Part shown: positions 42,091 to 51,060 of the stretch, piece after piece
Position numbering within the stretch: the stretch's first letter is position 1
How the letters are laid out: every line of letters begins with the position of its first letter
Assembly: GCF_014204945.1 (NCBI RefSeq)
Contig: NZ_JACHMN010000003.1
Location: 930,001 to 994,000, forward strand
Reading direction: 5' to 3'
DNA length: 64,000 bases
Origin: Allocatelliglobosispora scoriae
GTDB taxonomy: Bacteria > Actinomycetota > Actinomycetes > Mycobacteriales > Micromonosporaceae
Position numbers and translations under genes: made by a program
The notes under the pieces: generated by a model
The model's input: the letters and a program-made list of their open reading frames with translations, nothing else
Database searches by the model: none
What the model was told of the DNA's origin: nothing

Positions 42091-42996
42091 ATGTCCGAGG
42101 GACAAATCGTCGTCTCCGGCTTAACCAAGCAATACAACAACGTCAAGGCAGTGGACAACCTTTCGTTCACGATCGAGCCCGGCCGGGTCACCGGCTTCCT
42201 CGGGCCCAACGGAGCCGGCAAGACCACCACCCTGCGGATGGTCCTCAACCTGGTGACGCCGACGGCGGGCACGGCGACGATCGGCGGGCAGCGCTATGCC
42301 GACCTGCCGAAGCCGCTGCACAGCGTCGGCGCGGTGCTGGAGGCGTCGAGCGCGCACAAGGCCCGCACCGGCATCAACCACCTGAAGGTCATCTGCGCCG
42401 CCGCCGGGCTGCCCTACTCGCGGGCCGACGAGGTGCTGGCGCAGGTCGGACTGACCCCGGCCGCGAAGCGCAAGTTCAAGGGCTACTCGCTCGGCATGCG
42501 CCAGCGGCTCGGTATCGCCGCCGCGCTGCTCGGCGACCCGAAGGTGCTCATCCTCGACGAGCCCGCCAACGGGCTCGACCCCGAGGGCATCCGGTGGATG
42601 CGCGACCTGCTCAAGGCACTCGCCGAGGCGGGGCGCACGGTCCTCGTCTCCAGCCACCTGCTCTCCGAGATGGAGCTCCTCGCCGATGATGTCGTGATCA
42701 TCGCGGCGGGCAGGCTGATCGCGCAGGGGCCGGTCGACACCATCCTCAACGGCAAGGGCACCGCGGCTTCCGTCCGCGTCCGCACCCCCGATGCCGCGAA
42801 GCTGACCGCCGCGCTGACCGGTGCCACGGTGCAGCCGGGTGCCGACGGTGCGCTGATCATCACCGGCGTCGAGGCACCGGCGATCGGTGCCGCCGCCCTG
42901 CGTGCCGGAGTGGAGCTGCACGAGCTCTTCACCGAGAAACCCGACCTGGAACAGGTCTTCCTGGAGCTCACCGCGGGGAAGGCGGCCATCCGATGA
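42091..42996 (+). CDS. ABC-2 transporter ATP-binding protein
   Basis: 301 residues from an ATG with a GGGAGG site. Walker A GPNGAGKTTT, signature YSLGMRQRLGIA, Walker B LILDEPANGLDPEG, H-loop VSSHLLSEM. The C-terminal extension (residues 220-301) is typical of DrrA/YxlF-like exporters. It overlaps the permease gene by 4 bases. Confidence 0.93.
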   Translation: MSEGQIVVSGLTKQYNNVKAVDNLSFTIEPGRVTGFLGPNGAGKTTTLRMVLNLVTPTAGTATIGGQRYADLPKPLHSVGAVLEASSAHKARTGINHLKVICAAAGLPYSRADEVLAQVGLTPAAKRKFKGYSLGMRQRLGIAAALLGDPKVLILDEPANGLDPEGIRWMRDLLKALAEAGRTVLVSSHLLSEMELLADDVVIIAAGRLIAQGPVDTILNGKGTAASVRVRTPDAAKLTAALTGATVQPGADGALIITGVEAPAIGAAALRAGVELHELFTEKPDLEQVFLELTAGKAAIR

Positions 42997-43826
42997 ACCT
43001 CATCCGCAGCGAGTTCCTCAAGCTCCGCACGACCAGCGCGTGGTGGCTCTTCACGATCGGCGTCGCGGTGCTGTGGGCGCTGGCCTTCGCGGCCAACACG
43101 TTCGGCACCTATGTCACGCTCCACCCGGAGAAATTCGCCGGCCCCGAGGGCCCGCAGGGCGACCAGGTGGAGGCCGTGGCGAACGTCGACTTCACGTCGA
43201 TCGCCTCGAACCTCTACACCTCCGGCCAGTTCTTCGGCCTGCTCTTCGCGATGCTGCTCGGCATCCTGCTGATCACCAGCGAGTTCCAGCACCAGACGCT
43301 GACCACGACCTTCCTCACCACGCCGCGCCGCTCGTCGGTCGTCGCGGCGAAGCTCGCCGTCTCCGCCGTCGGCGGCGTCTTCTTCTGGTTCATCACCACG
43401 CTGCTCTCGGTCCCGGGCGGAGCCATCTTCCTCAGCTCCGAGGGCCAGTCGGCGCACCTCGGCGACACCGAGGTCCTCAAGGCGGTCGGGCTGAACCTGC
43501 TCGCCTTCTGCCTGTGGGGCATCTTCGGGCTGGGCTTCGGCGTGCTGATCCGCAGCCAGATCGGTGCGACGGTGACCGCGGCCGTGCTCTACGTCATCGG
43601 CACGTTCGCCGTGTCGATCATCTTCGAGCTGCTCGCCGCCTGGCAGGGCGACTGGATCCGGAAGTTCGACGTCATCGTGCCGTCCATCGCCTCAGCGGTG
43701 ATGGTGAGCGGCACGCAACTGCCGGACCACCCACCGCAGTGGGTGGGCGCGGCCATCCTCATCGGGTACGCCGTGGTGGCCGGCACGATCGGCACGCTCA
43801 TCCTGCGCCGCCGCGACATCTCGTAG
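42993..43826 (+). CDS. ABC-2 type permease
   Basis: 277 residues with about six membrane segments (for example residues 18-38, 83-103, 125-145, 170-200, 210-230, 250-270). The ITSEFQHQTLTTTFLTTPRR segment after TM2 is typical of the ABC-2/NatB family. It pairs with the preceding ATPase; the substrate is unknown. Confidence 0.88.
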   Translation: MNLIRSEFLKLRTTSAWWLFTIGVAVLWALAFAANTFGTYVTLHPEKFAGPEGPQGDQVEAVANVDFTSIASNLYTSGQFFGLLFAMLLGILLITSEFQHQTLTTTFLTTPRRSSVVAAKLAVSAVGGVFFWFITTLLSVPGGAIFLSSEGQSAHLGDTEVLKAVGLNLLAFCLWGIFGLGFGVLIRSQIGATVTAAVLYVIGTFAVSIIFELLAAWQGDWIRKFDVIVPSIASAVMVSGTQLPDHPPQWVGAAILIGYAVVAGTIGTLILRRRDIS

Positions 43827-43842
43827 CCGGCTCGGCAACCGC

Positions 43843-43881
43843 ACGATCGGCGTGGCTCCGCACCGGAGTCACGCCGATCGT
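43843..43881 (+). terminator. Strong terminator hairpin
   Basis: Arms ACGATCGGCGTG-G-CTCCG and CGGAG-T-CACGCCGATCGT with a 3-nt loop and a single mismatch (43843-43860, 43864-43881). It follows the permease stop by 17 bases and separates it from the P450 gene. Confidence 0.8.
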
Positions 43882-43901
43882 CGTTGCGCGGTGTCACTAG
43901 C

Positions 43902-45077
43902 ATGGCCCGGATGAGCCACGGGGAAGCCGCCGCCCTCTACGCCCACCTCGCCTCGCCCGCCGGCCGGGACGACCCCTACCCCGTCTACGCGAAGTTGCGG
44001 CAGCTCGGGCCCCTGGTCGGTGTCGAGCCGGGCTTCCTCATCGCCACCAGCTTCGAGACGGTCGACGAGGTGCTGCGCGACAGCGCGTTCGGTGTCGGCG
44101 GCGGATCCGGGCGGTTGCTCGACGCGTCGATGCTCAACAACAACGCGCCCGACCACACCAGGATGCGCCGCCTCTTCGCCGGCGCCTTCACCCCGCGCCG
44201 GGTCAACGGCCTCGCCGACGCGATCACCGCACAGGCCCGTGAGCTGCTCCGGGAGATGTCGGCGGCACCGGGCCGGCAGGCCGATCTGATGGCCGACTTC
44301 GCCTATCGGCTGCCGGTCGGGGTGATCTGCGAACTGCTCGGGGTGCCCATCGCCGATCGCGGCTGGTTCCGGCCCGTCGCCGCGGACGTGGCGCTGGAGC
44401 TGGAGGGGGAGATGACGCCGGAGGAGGAGGCGTCCCGGCAGAGCGCGGCGGAGCTGCTGACGGCGTACTTCCTGAGTCTCGTGCGCGACCGGCGCAGGTC
44501 GCCCGGCGACGACCTCATCTCAGAGCTCGCGGCCTCGGACGCGCTCGCCGAGGACGAGCTGATCGGCAACCTGGCGCTGCTGCTGATCGCGGGGTTCGAG
44601 ACGACGACCAACCTCATCGGCAACGGCGTGATGACCCTGCTCGACCACCCGGCCCACCTGGCGCGGCTCGTCGCGGACCCGGCGCTCGCCGAACGCTATG
44701 TCGAGGAGTTCCTGCGGTTCGACCCGCCGGTCCAGCTCACCTCGCGGGTGGCGCTCGAGCCGACCGTCGTGCATGGACACGATGTCGACCCCGGCTGGTT
44801 CGTCATGGCATTGATCGGCTCGGCCAACCGGGACGAGACCCGCTTCGCCGACGCCGACGCGTTCCGCCCGGACCGGACGGGCAACACGCCGATCTCGTTC
44901 GGGGCGGGGGCGCACTTCTGCCTGGGCGCGGTGCTGGCCCGGCTGGAGGCCCGGATCGCGTTTCCGCTGCTCCTGGGCTGCCTGCCCGGTCTCGCCCTGG
45001 CGGGGGAGCCCGTTCGGCGCAGCCGGATGGTGCTGCGCGGCTATGAGACGATGCCGGTCACCTGGGACCGGAGCTGA
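43902..45077 (+). CDS. Cytochrome P450
   Basis: About 391 residues. I-helix oxygen-binding motif AGFETT, ExxR as EEFLR, heme-binding FGAGAHFCLG with the axial Cys. Length and soluble N terminus are typical of actinobacterial class I P450s, which take electrons from ferredoxin. No ferredoxin gene lies adjacent. Starts at 43902 (ATG) or 43911 (ATG, MSHGEAA). Substrate unknown. Confidence 0.93.
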   Translation: MARMSHGEAAALYAHLASPAGRDDPYPVYAKLRQLGPLVGVEPGFLIATSFETVDEVLRDSAFGVGGGSGRLLDASMLNNNAPDHTRMRRLFAGAFTPRRVNGLADAITAQARELLREMSAAPGRQADLMADFAYRLPVGVICELLGVPIADRGWFRPVAADVALELEGEMTPEEEASRQSAAELLTAYFLSLVRDRRRSPGDDLISELAASDALAEDELIGNLALLLIAGFETTTNLIGNGVMTLLDHPAHLARLVADPALAERYVEEFLRFDPPVQLTSRVALEPTVVHGHDVDPGWFVMALIGSANRDETRFADADAFRPDRTGNTPISFGAGAHFCLGAVLARLEARIAFPLLLGCLPGLALAGEPVRRSRMVLRGYETMPVTWDRS

Positions 45078-45473
45078 TCAGTTCGTCGCCTTGCGCAGCA
45101 TGCAGGTGAGGCGGGCGGTGCAGATCCGCGCACCCTCGTCGTCGGTGATGACGATCTCGTAGGTGGCGACGGTGCCGCCGAGGTGCAGCGGGGTGGCGAC
45201 CCCGGTGACCTTGCCGCTGCGGGCGCTGCGGTGATGGCTGGCGCTGAGCTCCATGCCGACGGCGCCGGGGCGCCCGATGCTCATGCCGTGCATGGCGGCG
45301 CCGATCGAGCCGAGCGTCTCGGCGAGAACGCAGGAGGCGCCGCCGTGCAGCAGGCCATAGGGCTGCTGGTTGCCCTCGACCGGCATGGTGCCGACGACCC
45401 GCTCGGCGGAGACCTCCACCAGCTCGATCCCCATGCGCTCGGTCAATTGGGCGGCGTCACTGTCCATCTCCAT
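45078..45473 (-). CDS. PaaI-like hotdog thioesterase
   Basis: 131 residues. The hotdog signature GLLHGGASCVLAETLGS marks the PaaI/YbdB subfamily, which hydrolyses aromatic or short acyl-CoA thioesters. It is convergent with the P450 gene: its TGA directly abuts the P450 stop. Confidence 0.9.
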   Translation of the reverse strand: MEMDSDAAQLTERMGIELVEVSAERVVGTMPVEGNQQPYGLLHGGASCVLAETLGSIGAAMHGMSIGRPGAVGMELSASHHRSARSGKVTGVATPLHLGGTVATYEIVITDDEGARICTARLTCMLRKATN

Positions 45474-45508
45474 ACGCAGACCCTACCCGTTGGTAGAAAC
45501 CGGCTCCG

Positions 45509-46411
45509 TCACTCGCTGTCGCGGTGGTGCTCGGCGAGGAACCGCTCCAGCTCGGCGCCGAGCTCGTCGGCGGTCGGCAGCTCCGGAGTGGCGCTCAGGA
45601 GGCTGGTGCTGCGTCCGCGGGTGAAGGCGTCGTACTGCTCCTCCAGCGCGCGGACCACGGACTCGGCCTGCTCGTTGTTGGCGAGCTGCCGCTCGACCTC
45701 CAGCCGCATCTGCTCGCCCGCGACCCGCAGGCCGTCGGTCGGCAGGAGCAGGCCGGTGGAGCGGGAGACGGACCCCAGCAGCGCCTCGGCGGCGGGCTGG
45801 TAGTCGGCCTCGGCGAGGTAGTTGGGGACGTGCGCGGCGAACCCGATCGCGTCGTGGCCGACCTGGCCGAGGCGGAACTCCAGCAGGTTGGTCATGCTGG
45901 CGGGCACCTGGACGCGCTGGAACCACGGCTCGTGCCCGGCGATCAGCTCGGGCCGGGTGGCGTGCGCGGTGACCCCGGCCGGCCGGGTGTGCGGCACCGC
46001 CATCGGAATGGCGTGGATGCCGATCGTCGTCCGAACGCCGAGGTCCTCGATCAGGCCGGTCATCGCCGCGACGAACCGCTCCCACTGCAGGTCGGGTTCA
46101 GCACCCGCGAGCAGCAGGAACGGAGTGCCGTCATCGTCGCGCAGGGAGTGCAGGGTCAGCTTCGGCGCGTCGTAGTGCTCCCAGTGATCGGCGTTGAAGC
46201 GCATCAGCGGGCGGCGGGCGCGGTAGTCGAAGAGCTCGTCGATGTCGAACTCGGCGAGCACCTGGCCTTCGAGCACGTCGACGAGGTGCTCCCGGGCGAG
46301 ACGCCCCGCGTTTCCGGCGTCGACGAACCCGTGCAGGGCGTGCAGCAGCACCGGACGCCCGAGCTCGGGGAGCTGGCCGTCGAGCTGGTAGAGCTCGCGA
46401 GGATCACGCAT
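45509..46411 (-). CDS. PAC2-family protein
   Basis: About 300 residues from the ATG at 46411; a TTG at 46429 is an alternative that adds six residues. The PAC2 fold is visible in ALHGFVDAGNAGRLAREHL and LLLAGAEPDLQWERF, with VPNYLAEADYQPAAEALL later. PAC2 proteins are related to proteasome assembly chaperones; in actinobacteria they accompany proteasome/Pup pathways. No proteasome genes lie in the window. Confidence 0.85.
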   Translation of the reverse strand: MRDPRELYQLDGQLPELGRPVLLHALHGFVDAGNAGRLAREHLVDVLEGQVLAEFDIDELFDYRARRPLMRFNADHWEHYDAPKLTLHSLRDDDGTPFLLLAGAEPDLQWERFVAAMTGLIEDLGVRTTIGIHAIPMAVPHTRPAGVTAHATRPELIAGHEPWFQRVQVPASMTNLLEFRLGQVGHDAIGFAAHVPNYLAEADYQPAAEALLGSVSRSTGLLLPTDGLRVAGEQMRLEVERQLANNEQAESVVRALEEQYDAFTRGRSTSLLSATPELPTADELGAELERFLAEHHRDSE

Positions 46412-46467
46412 GTTGGTGGCAACGCTCAAGCACGGCAGACCATTCCGGTTAGGTGGTGGTGATCACA

Positions 46468-47796
46468 TCAGACGTCATTGGTGACGGTGCGCTGCGCGAT
46501 GGTCCGGCGGCGGTTGCGCGCGGGATCACGACGCCCCTCCAGCACCTCAGTACGCCATTGGCGGACATAACGTGTGATAGCGGCTATTTCGGAGCTGTCG
46601 AACTGTTCGGCCAGGATCGCCGCGATCTCGCCGGGCTTTCGCGGGTCCTCCGGGTCGAACTGGCTGTCACATGCCTCGAAGATCAACGATCGGAAGGAGC
46701 CGTTGGCCGGGGGCCCCGACTCGATGGTCGGGAACAATCCGTCGAGTTGGGCACGCAGATCCGGCAGCAGTGGCTGCATCTGCACGGACTCCAGCTCCAT
46801 CGTCGAACCGCCGAGCGCCTGCGACGGCGGCACCTCGACGGTCGGGGAGTCGACCGGAATGCGCTGAGCCACCACCGGGGAGGCCGGGGCCGAAGGAACC
46901 GACGCCGAGCCGACCGCCTTGCGGGTGCCGTTGGTCCGTTGCTTGGTGGCCCGCTCGCTGCTGAGCCGCTCGACGGTCTGCTCCGCCTCGAGCTGGGCCT
47001 GCTCGGCAGCGGCGGCGATCGTGGCGGGCGTGTGGTGGTGCCACGGCAGGACGCCGAAGCGGTGCGCGTCGGGGTGGGTGACCCGCCACGGCGGCACCAC
47101 GTGCTGCTGGCTGGTGAGGTCGGGCACCGGCTCGCCCTTGCGGCGTGCCTCACGGACGGTGCGCTGCGCGGTCACGGCGGCGCGGTGGTAGAGCTGGTCC
47201 GCGCGGGCCATGTCCATCGCGGTGGCCGGGTCGGAGACCCCCTCGCCGAGCGCCAGATACCACGCCCGGAAGGTCTCGCGGGGGCGCAGCAGCCAGCGGA
47301 TCGGCCGGTAGCGCGGCAGCGGGTCCTCGATCATGCCCGCCGCCCGCAGCCGGTCCCGCAGCGAACGCCGCGTCTTGGCCCGCCACAGCACCACGGTCAG
47401 CACGCTCGCGGTGGCGTAGACCATCGCCGCCTCGGGCTGGCCGATCGCCTGGGCGTGGATGATCTGCATCGTCACCGCGCCCGCGGTGACGGTCCAGACC
47501 AGCGACCACAGTCCGGCCGCCGAGTCACCGGCGAGGGCGGTCTGGTTGGCGAGCATCATCAGCGCGACGGCCGTCGCCTCGATGATGAGGAAGACGACGT
47601 AGCGTTCGGGGCCGTGCATGCCGAGATAGATCTCGGCGAAGCCGGCCTGTCCCAGCGCAGCGCCATAGGACGCTGCCAGCGCGACGATGGTCAGCAGCGC
47701 ATTTATCCAGAAAGTGGTGCGCCGGTTGGCCTCGAACGCCGGCCAGCGACGTGCTGAGCGGATGGCGTTGACGGCTCCGGTGGGGGTGGCGCTCAC
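46468..47796 (-). CDS. Four-TM membrane protein, DUF2637-like
   Basis: 442 residues. Residues 25-140 hold four hydrophobic segments in the style of DUF2637/SpdB-like proteins, some of which are linked to plasmid spread. Residues 220-442 are cytosolic, with a coiled-coil-like Ala/Glu stretch and a C-terminal region (SSEIAAITRYVRQWRTEVL) resembling a small helical DNA- or protein-binding domain. Function not established. Confidence 0.65.
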   Translation of the reverse strand: MSATPTGAVNAIRSARRWPAFEANRRTTFWINALLTIVALAASYGAALGQAGFAEIYLGMHGPERYVVFLIIEATAVALMMLANQTALAGDSAAGLWSLVWTVTAGAVTMQIIHAQAIGQPEAAMVYATASVLTVVLWRAKTRRSLRDRLRAAGMIEDPLPRYRPIRWLLRPRETFRAWYLALGEGVSDPATAMDMARADQLYHRAAVTAQRTVREARRKGEPVPDLTSQQHVVPPWRVTHPDAHRFGVLPWHHHTPATIAAAAEQAQLEAEQTVERLSSERATKQRTNGTRKAVGSASVPSAPASPVVAQRIPVDSPTVEVPPSQALGGSTMELESVQMQPLLPDLRAQLDGLFPTIESGPPANGSFRSLIFEACDSQFDPEDPRKPGEIAAILAEQFDSSEIAAITRYVRQWRTEVLEGRRDPARNRRRTIAQRTVTNDV

Positions 47797-47893
47797 GGGG
47801 GAATCCTCCCAGACGGGTACGGCGTGGTTCCACGCTGCCCCGCACAGCTTTATCCATCTTCATAACGACCGCATGTCGACAGGGTGAGGTAGT

Positions 47894-48712
47894 TTGCCTT
47901 CCGTGGATTGGAATTTGCGCACATGCGGACGTAAGGGTCACGTGACCTACGCTCCGACCGAACCGGAGCTGCGAGCCAGGCTGCACACCGCCACTCCGGT
48001 CGGCCGCGCATGGCGTTGCCTGCGCTGCGGCACCTTCGTCGTCGGCGACCCGCGCGGCGAGGGCCCCGCCGATCAGGCGCCCATCGTGCTGCGCGGCCGG
48101 GCCCTGCGCGACGCGGTCATCCTGCGGCTGCTCGCGGTCGAACGATTCGCCAAGGGCATCATCGTGCTGCTCGCGGCTTACGGCGTCTTCCGCTTCCGGG
48201 CCAATCAGGACGCCGTGCACCGCGCGTTCGACGAGGACCTGCCGCTGCTCAAGCCCATCGCGGACAAGTTCAACTATGACCTGAGCGACTCGTCCATCGT
48301 CCACACGCTGCGCAAGGTCATCGAGGCCGAGTCCCGCACGCTCACCTGGATCATCGTCGGACTCGTCGTCTACGGTGGATTGCAGCTCGCCGAGGGCCTC
48401 GGTCTCTGGCTGCTCAAGCGCTGGGGAGAGTATTTCGCGGTCGTCGCGACATCGCTCTTCATCCCGATCGAGATCTATGAGCTCACCGAGCGGGTCACCT
48501 GGGTCCGGATCGGCGCACTCGTCATCAACATCGCGGCGGTGCTCTACATCCTGCTCTCCAAGCGCCTGTTCGGCCTGCGCGGCGGCCACGCCGCGCATGA
48601 GGCCGAACGCCAGGAGGCGAGCCTGCTCGAGGTCGAGGTCGCGGGCGACGAGGCCACCAACCGCGCTCCCCGCCGCCGCGTCACGGCCCCGGGAGCCTCC
48701 CTCAACCCCTGA
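47894..48712 (+). CDS. DUF2127 membrane protein with N-terminal Cys motif
   Basis: 272 residues from a TTG with a GTGAGGTAG site; an in-frame GTG at 47903 (MDWNLRTCG) is an alternative. The N terminus has RTCGRKGH and CLRCGTF, a possible metal site. The DUF2127 region (residues 70-225) has about four membrane segments, with AVERFAKGIIVLLAAYGV and LQLAEGLGLWLLKRWGEYFAV as hallmarks. Function unknown. Confidence 0.82.
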   Translation: MPSVDWNLRTCGRKGHVTYAPTEPELRARLHTATPVGRAWRCLRCGTFVVGDPRGEGPADQAPIVLRGRALRDAVILRLLAVERFAKGIIVLLAAYGVFRFRANQDAVHRAFDEDLPLLKPIADKFNYDLSDSSIVHTLRKVIEAESRTLTWIIVGLVVYGGLQLAEGLGLWLLKRWGEYFAVVATSLFIPIEIYELTERVTWVRIGALVINIAAVLYILLSKRLFGLRGGHAAHEAERQEASLLEVEVAGDEATNRAPRRRVTAPGASLNP

Positions 48713-48816
48713 CCCCGCGACGGGTACGCCGAGGGGCGGCCGGGGGGAGGGAGGTGCTCGCGCGGTCTGAGGGGTCCGGTATAGTTCGTCGAGTCACCGG
48801 AGCGATCCGGCGACAT

Positions 48817-48891
48817 GCGGATGTGGCGCAGTGGTAGCGCATCACCTTGCCAAGGTGAGGGTCGCGAGTTCGAATCTCGTCATCCGCTCCA
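48817..48891 (+). tRNA. tRNA-Gly (anticodon GCC)
   Basis: A full cloverleaf can be drawn: acceptor GCGGATG / CATCCGC, D-arm GCGCAGTGGTAGCGC, anticodon loop with GCC at 48849-48851, T-arm CGAGTTCGAATCTCG. CCA is encoded (48889-48891). A TATAGT hexamer (48779-48784) about 30 bases upstream fits a -10 box. Confidence 0.96.
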
Positions 48892-48895
48892 GATC

Positions 48896-48926
48896 GAAAG
48901 GCGCTCGCGACCCGCGGGCGCCTTTC
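48896..48926 (+). terminator. tRNA-Gly terminator hairpin
   Basis: GAAAGGCGC and GCGCCTTTC form a 9-bp stem 4 bases after the tRNA, with the CTTTC side providing a short T-rich end. Confidence 0.75.
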
Positions 48927-48963
48927 GCCGTTCTGGCAGCGGAAACGCGCCGATAATCAGGCC

Positions 48964-49689
48964 GTGACCGTCTGGATCGCGATCTTCTGGGGTGCCTTCT
49001 CCTCCGCCGCCCTCTTCCTCGGGCAGGCGCTGGCCGAGCCGATGCGGACCCGGACGCGGGCCACCGGGCTCGTCATGGGCTTCGGCGCGGGCACCCTGCT
49101 CTCGGCGATCGCCTATCAGCTCGTGCCGACGGAGGCGCTGGACAACGGGCTCATCCTCGCCGGGGGCCTGAGCACGGGCGCGCTCGTCTACTTCTTCGCC
49201 GACAGGCTGCTCGACGGGCGGGGCGCGGCGACCCGCCAGAACATCCTCCCGGAGGCGGCCGGCGGGTCGGGGCTGGCGATGTTCCTCGGCGCGCTGCTCG
49301 ACGGGGTGCCCGAGGCGTTCGTGCTCGGCGCCAGCCTCTCGCTCGGCGGCGCGATCAGCATCGCGTTCCTCGCCGCCGTCTTCGTCTCCAACATCCCGCA
49401 GGGTGTGGCGGGGACGGTCAGCATGCGCGCGGCCGGTTACACCAACCTGCACGTCGCCGCGATGTGGGGCGGGCTGACGCTCGCCTGCGGTGCGATCGCC
49501 GGGGTCGGCTTCTCGGTGGCGAGCAGCCTCAGCGACGGCGGGCTCTTCGTGGAGGCGTTCGCGGCGGGCGCGCTGCTGATGATGCTCGCCGACTCGATGA
49601 TCCCCGAGGCGTACCAGCACGGTGGCAAGACGGTGGGTTTGCTGACCGTCGCGGGCTATCTGGCGGCCACCGCACTCGCCGCCATCTAA
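48964..49689 (+). CDS. ZIP-family metal transporter-like protein with altered metal motifs
   Basis: 241 residues, about eight membrane segments, from a GTG. The ZIP TM4 and TM5 motifs, usually HxxPEG and HNxPEG, read DGVPEAFVLG and SNIPQGVAG here, so both His and one Glu are replaced. This suggests a changed metal preference or loss of transport. It precedes the oxidoreductase gene by 10 bases and may share its transcript. Confidence 0.8.
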   Translation: MTVWIAIFWGAFSSAALFLGQALAEPMRTRTRATGLVMGFGAGTLLSAIAYQLVPTEALDNGLILAGGLSTGALVYFFADRLLDGRGAATRQNILPEAAGGSGLAMFLGALLDGVPEAFVLGASLSLGGAISIAFLAAVFVSNIPQGVAGTVSMRAAGYTNLHVAAMWGGLTLACGAIAGVGFSVASSLSDGGLFVEAFAAGALLMMLADSMIPEAYQHGGKTVGLLTVAGYLAATALAAI

Positions 49690-49699
49690 GGTCGACACC

Positions 49700-50596
49700 A
49701 TGAGATTTGGACTGCTGGGCACCGGGCACTGGGCCCGGGTCGTGCACGGTGCGGCGCTTGCGGCCCACCCTGATGTCGAGTTCGCCGGAGTGTGGGGGCG
49801 CAATCCGGAGAAGGCTGCGGCGCTCGCCGACGAGCTTGGCGTACTCGCCTTCACCGAGGTGGATGAGCTGCTCGCCGAGGTCGACGCGGTGGCGGTCGCG
49901 CTGCCGCCGGGCATTCAGGCGGAGCTGGCGACCCGGGCCGCGCAGGCGGGCAAGCACCTGCTGCTGGACAAGCCGCTGGCGTTGACGGTCGAGGACGCGG
50001 ACACCGTGGTCCGGGCGGTCGAGGCGAGCGGCGTCTCGTCGGTGGTCTTCTTCACCAACCGCTTCCGGCCGCACATCGTGGAGGTGCTCGACCAGGCGAT
50101 CGCGACGGGCGGCTGGCTGGGCGGCCGGTCGACGCTGTTCGGTTCGATCTACTCCGAGGGCAGCCCCTACGCCGAGTCGGCCTGGCGCAAGATCCATGGC
50201 GGGCTCTGGGACATCGGGCCGCACGCGCTCTCGCTCTTCATCCCGGTGCTGGGCAAGGTGACCTCGGTCAGCGCGATGGAGGGCCCCCGCCAGACCTTCT
50301 ACGTGACGCTGCGCCACGACGGCGGCGCGGTGAGCACGATGGAGCTGACGCTCGCCTCGGCGGAGCCGGCGGTGAAGTTCGAGAACCTGTTCCACGGCGA
50401 GTCGGGCTGGCTCACGATCGGCGGCTTCGAGAGCACGCCCGTCGACGCCTACCAGCGGGCCGTCAGCGAGCTGCTGGCGTCCGTGCCGGGTGGCGGGCAC
50501 CCGCTCGACGTGCACTTCGGCCGGGAGGTGGTGGCGATCCTCGCCGCCGCCGAGGAGTCGGCGCGGACGGGCCGCCACATCGAGGTCGGCCCCTAG
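49700..50596 (+). CDS. Gfo/Idh/MocA-family oxidoreductase
   Basis: 298 residues. NAD(P)-binding GLLGTGHWARVVH at the N terminus and the catalytic-lysine motif as LLLDKPLAL (D-K-P). The C-terminal substrate domain includes GGLWDIGPHALSLF. It probably oxidises or reduces a sugar or cyclitol. Compared with the paralogue at 15183, the catalytic Lys is kept. A strong bidirectional hairpin follows. Confidence 0.88.
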   Translation: MRFGLLGTGHWARVVHGAALAAHPDVEFAGVWGRNPEKAAALADELGVLAFTEVDELLAEVDAVAVALPPGIQAELATRAAQAGKHLLLDKPLALTVEDADTVVRAVEASGVSSVVFFTNRFRPHIVEVLDQAIATGGWLGGRSTLFGSIYSEGSPYAESAWRKIHGGLWDIGPHALSLFIPVLGKVTSVSAMEGPRQTFYVTLRHDGGAVSTMELTLASAEPAVKFENLFHGESGWLTIGGFESTPVDAYQRAVSELLASVPGGGHPLDVHFGREVVAILAAAEESARTGRHIEVGP

Positions 50597-50603
50597 CTCA
50601 TCC

Positions 50604-50641
50604 GCGCTCTGAGGGCTGCTTCAGCGCAGCCCTCAGAGCGC
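50604..50641. terminator. Bidirectional terminator between convergent genes
   Basis: A perfect 16-bp stem (GCGCTCTGAGGGCTGC / GCAGCCCTCAGAGCGC) with a 6-nt loop. The right arm overlaps the last codons of the RDD gene on the minus strand. Confidence 0.85.
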
Positions 50642-51058
50642 GGTGAACCGGACCACCGTGTTGAAGAGCTTGTCGTGCAGGGCCTGCCGCTTCTCCGTCC
50701 CCAGGATCGCGACCAGCCCGATCACCCAGACCGGCACCAGCAGCAGCCCGACGACGGCGCGCAGCAGAGCGCGCGCGAAGCCGACCCGACTCCCGTCGAG
50801 GCGCTGCACCCTCGTTCCCATCAGCAAACCGCCGAGGGTACGCCCGGAAACCGACCAGCAGCCCGCGAAGTAGACCACCGGCAGCAGTGTCCCCACCCAC
50901 TGCGCACCCGTCTGCACCCAGTTCGGGGGAGTGCCGATCACCTGCTCCCAGACGACCGGGAACCCGGCCGCCACCGACGAGACCGCCACGGCGAGGACCA
51001 GCGCGTCGACGGCGATGGCGCTGATCCGGGAGACGATCCCGGCGTAAGGCGGGTGCAC
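50633..51058 (-). CDS. RDD-family membrane protein
   Basis: 141 residues from a GTG, with three hydrophobic segments. RDD hallmarks: SRISAIAVDALVL near the start, SGRTLGGLLMGTRV in the middle, and ALHDKLFNTVV at the end. It lies 2 bases after the stop of the preceding gene on the minus strand, so the two are co-transcribed. Role unknown; possibly small-molecule or ion transport. Confidence 0.88.
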   Translation of the reverse strand: MHPPYAGIVSRISAIAVDALVLAVAVSSVAAGFPVVWEQVIGTPPNWVQTGAQWVGTLLPVVYFAGCWSVSGRTLGGLLMGTRVQRLDGSRVGFARALLRAVVGLLLVPVWVIGLVAILGTEKRQALHDKLFNTVVRFTAL

Positions 51059-51060
51059 CG

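Noticed and set aside
43902-45473. P450, ABC exporter and thioesterase as a biosynthetic cluster
   Set aside because: A strong terminator separates the exporter from the P450, the thioesterase is convergent, and no scaffold-forming enzyme is adjacent.
46468-47796. DUF2637-like protein as evidence of an integrated plasmid
   Set aside because: No replication, transfer ATPase or partition genes nearby; surrounding genes are ordinary chromosomal ones.
48817-48891. tRNA-Gly as an integration site
   Set aside because: No integrase, no repeated tRNA 3' end and no change in gene content around it.
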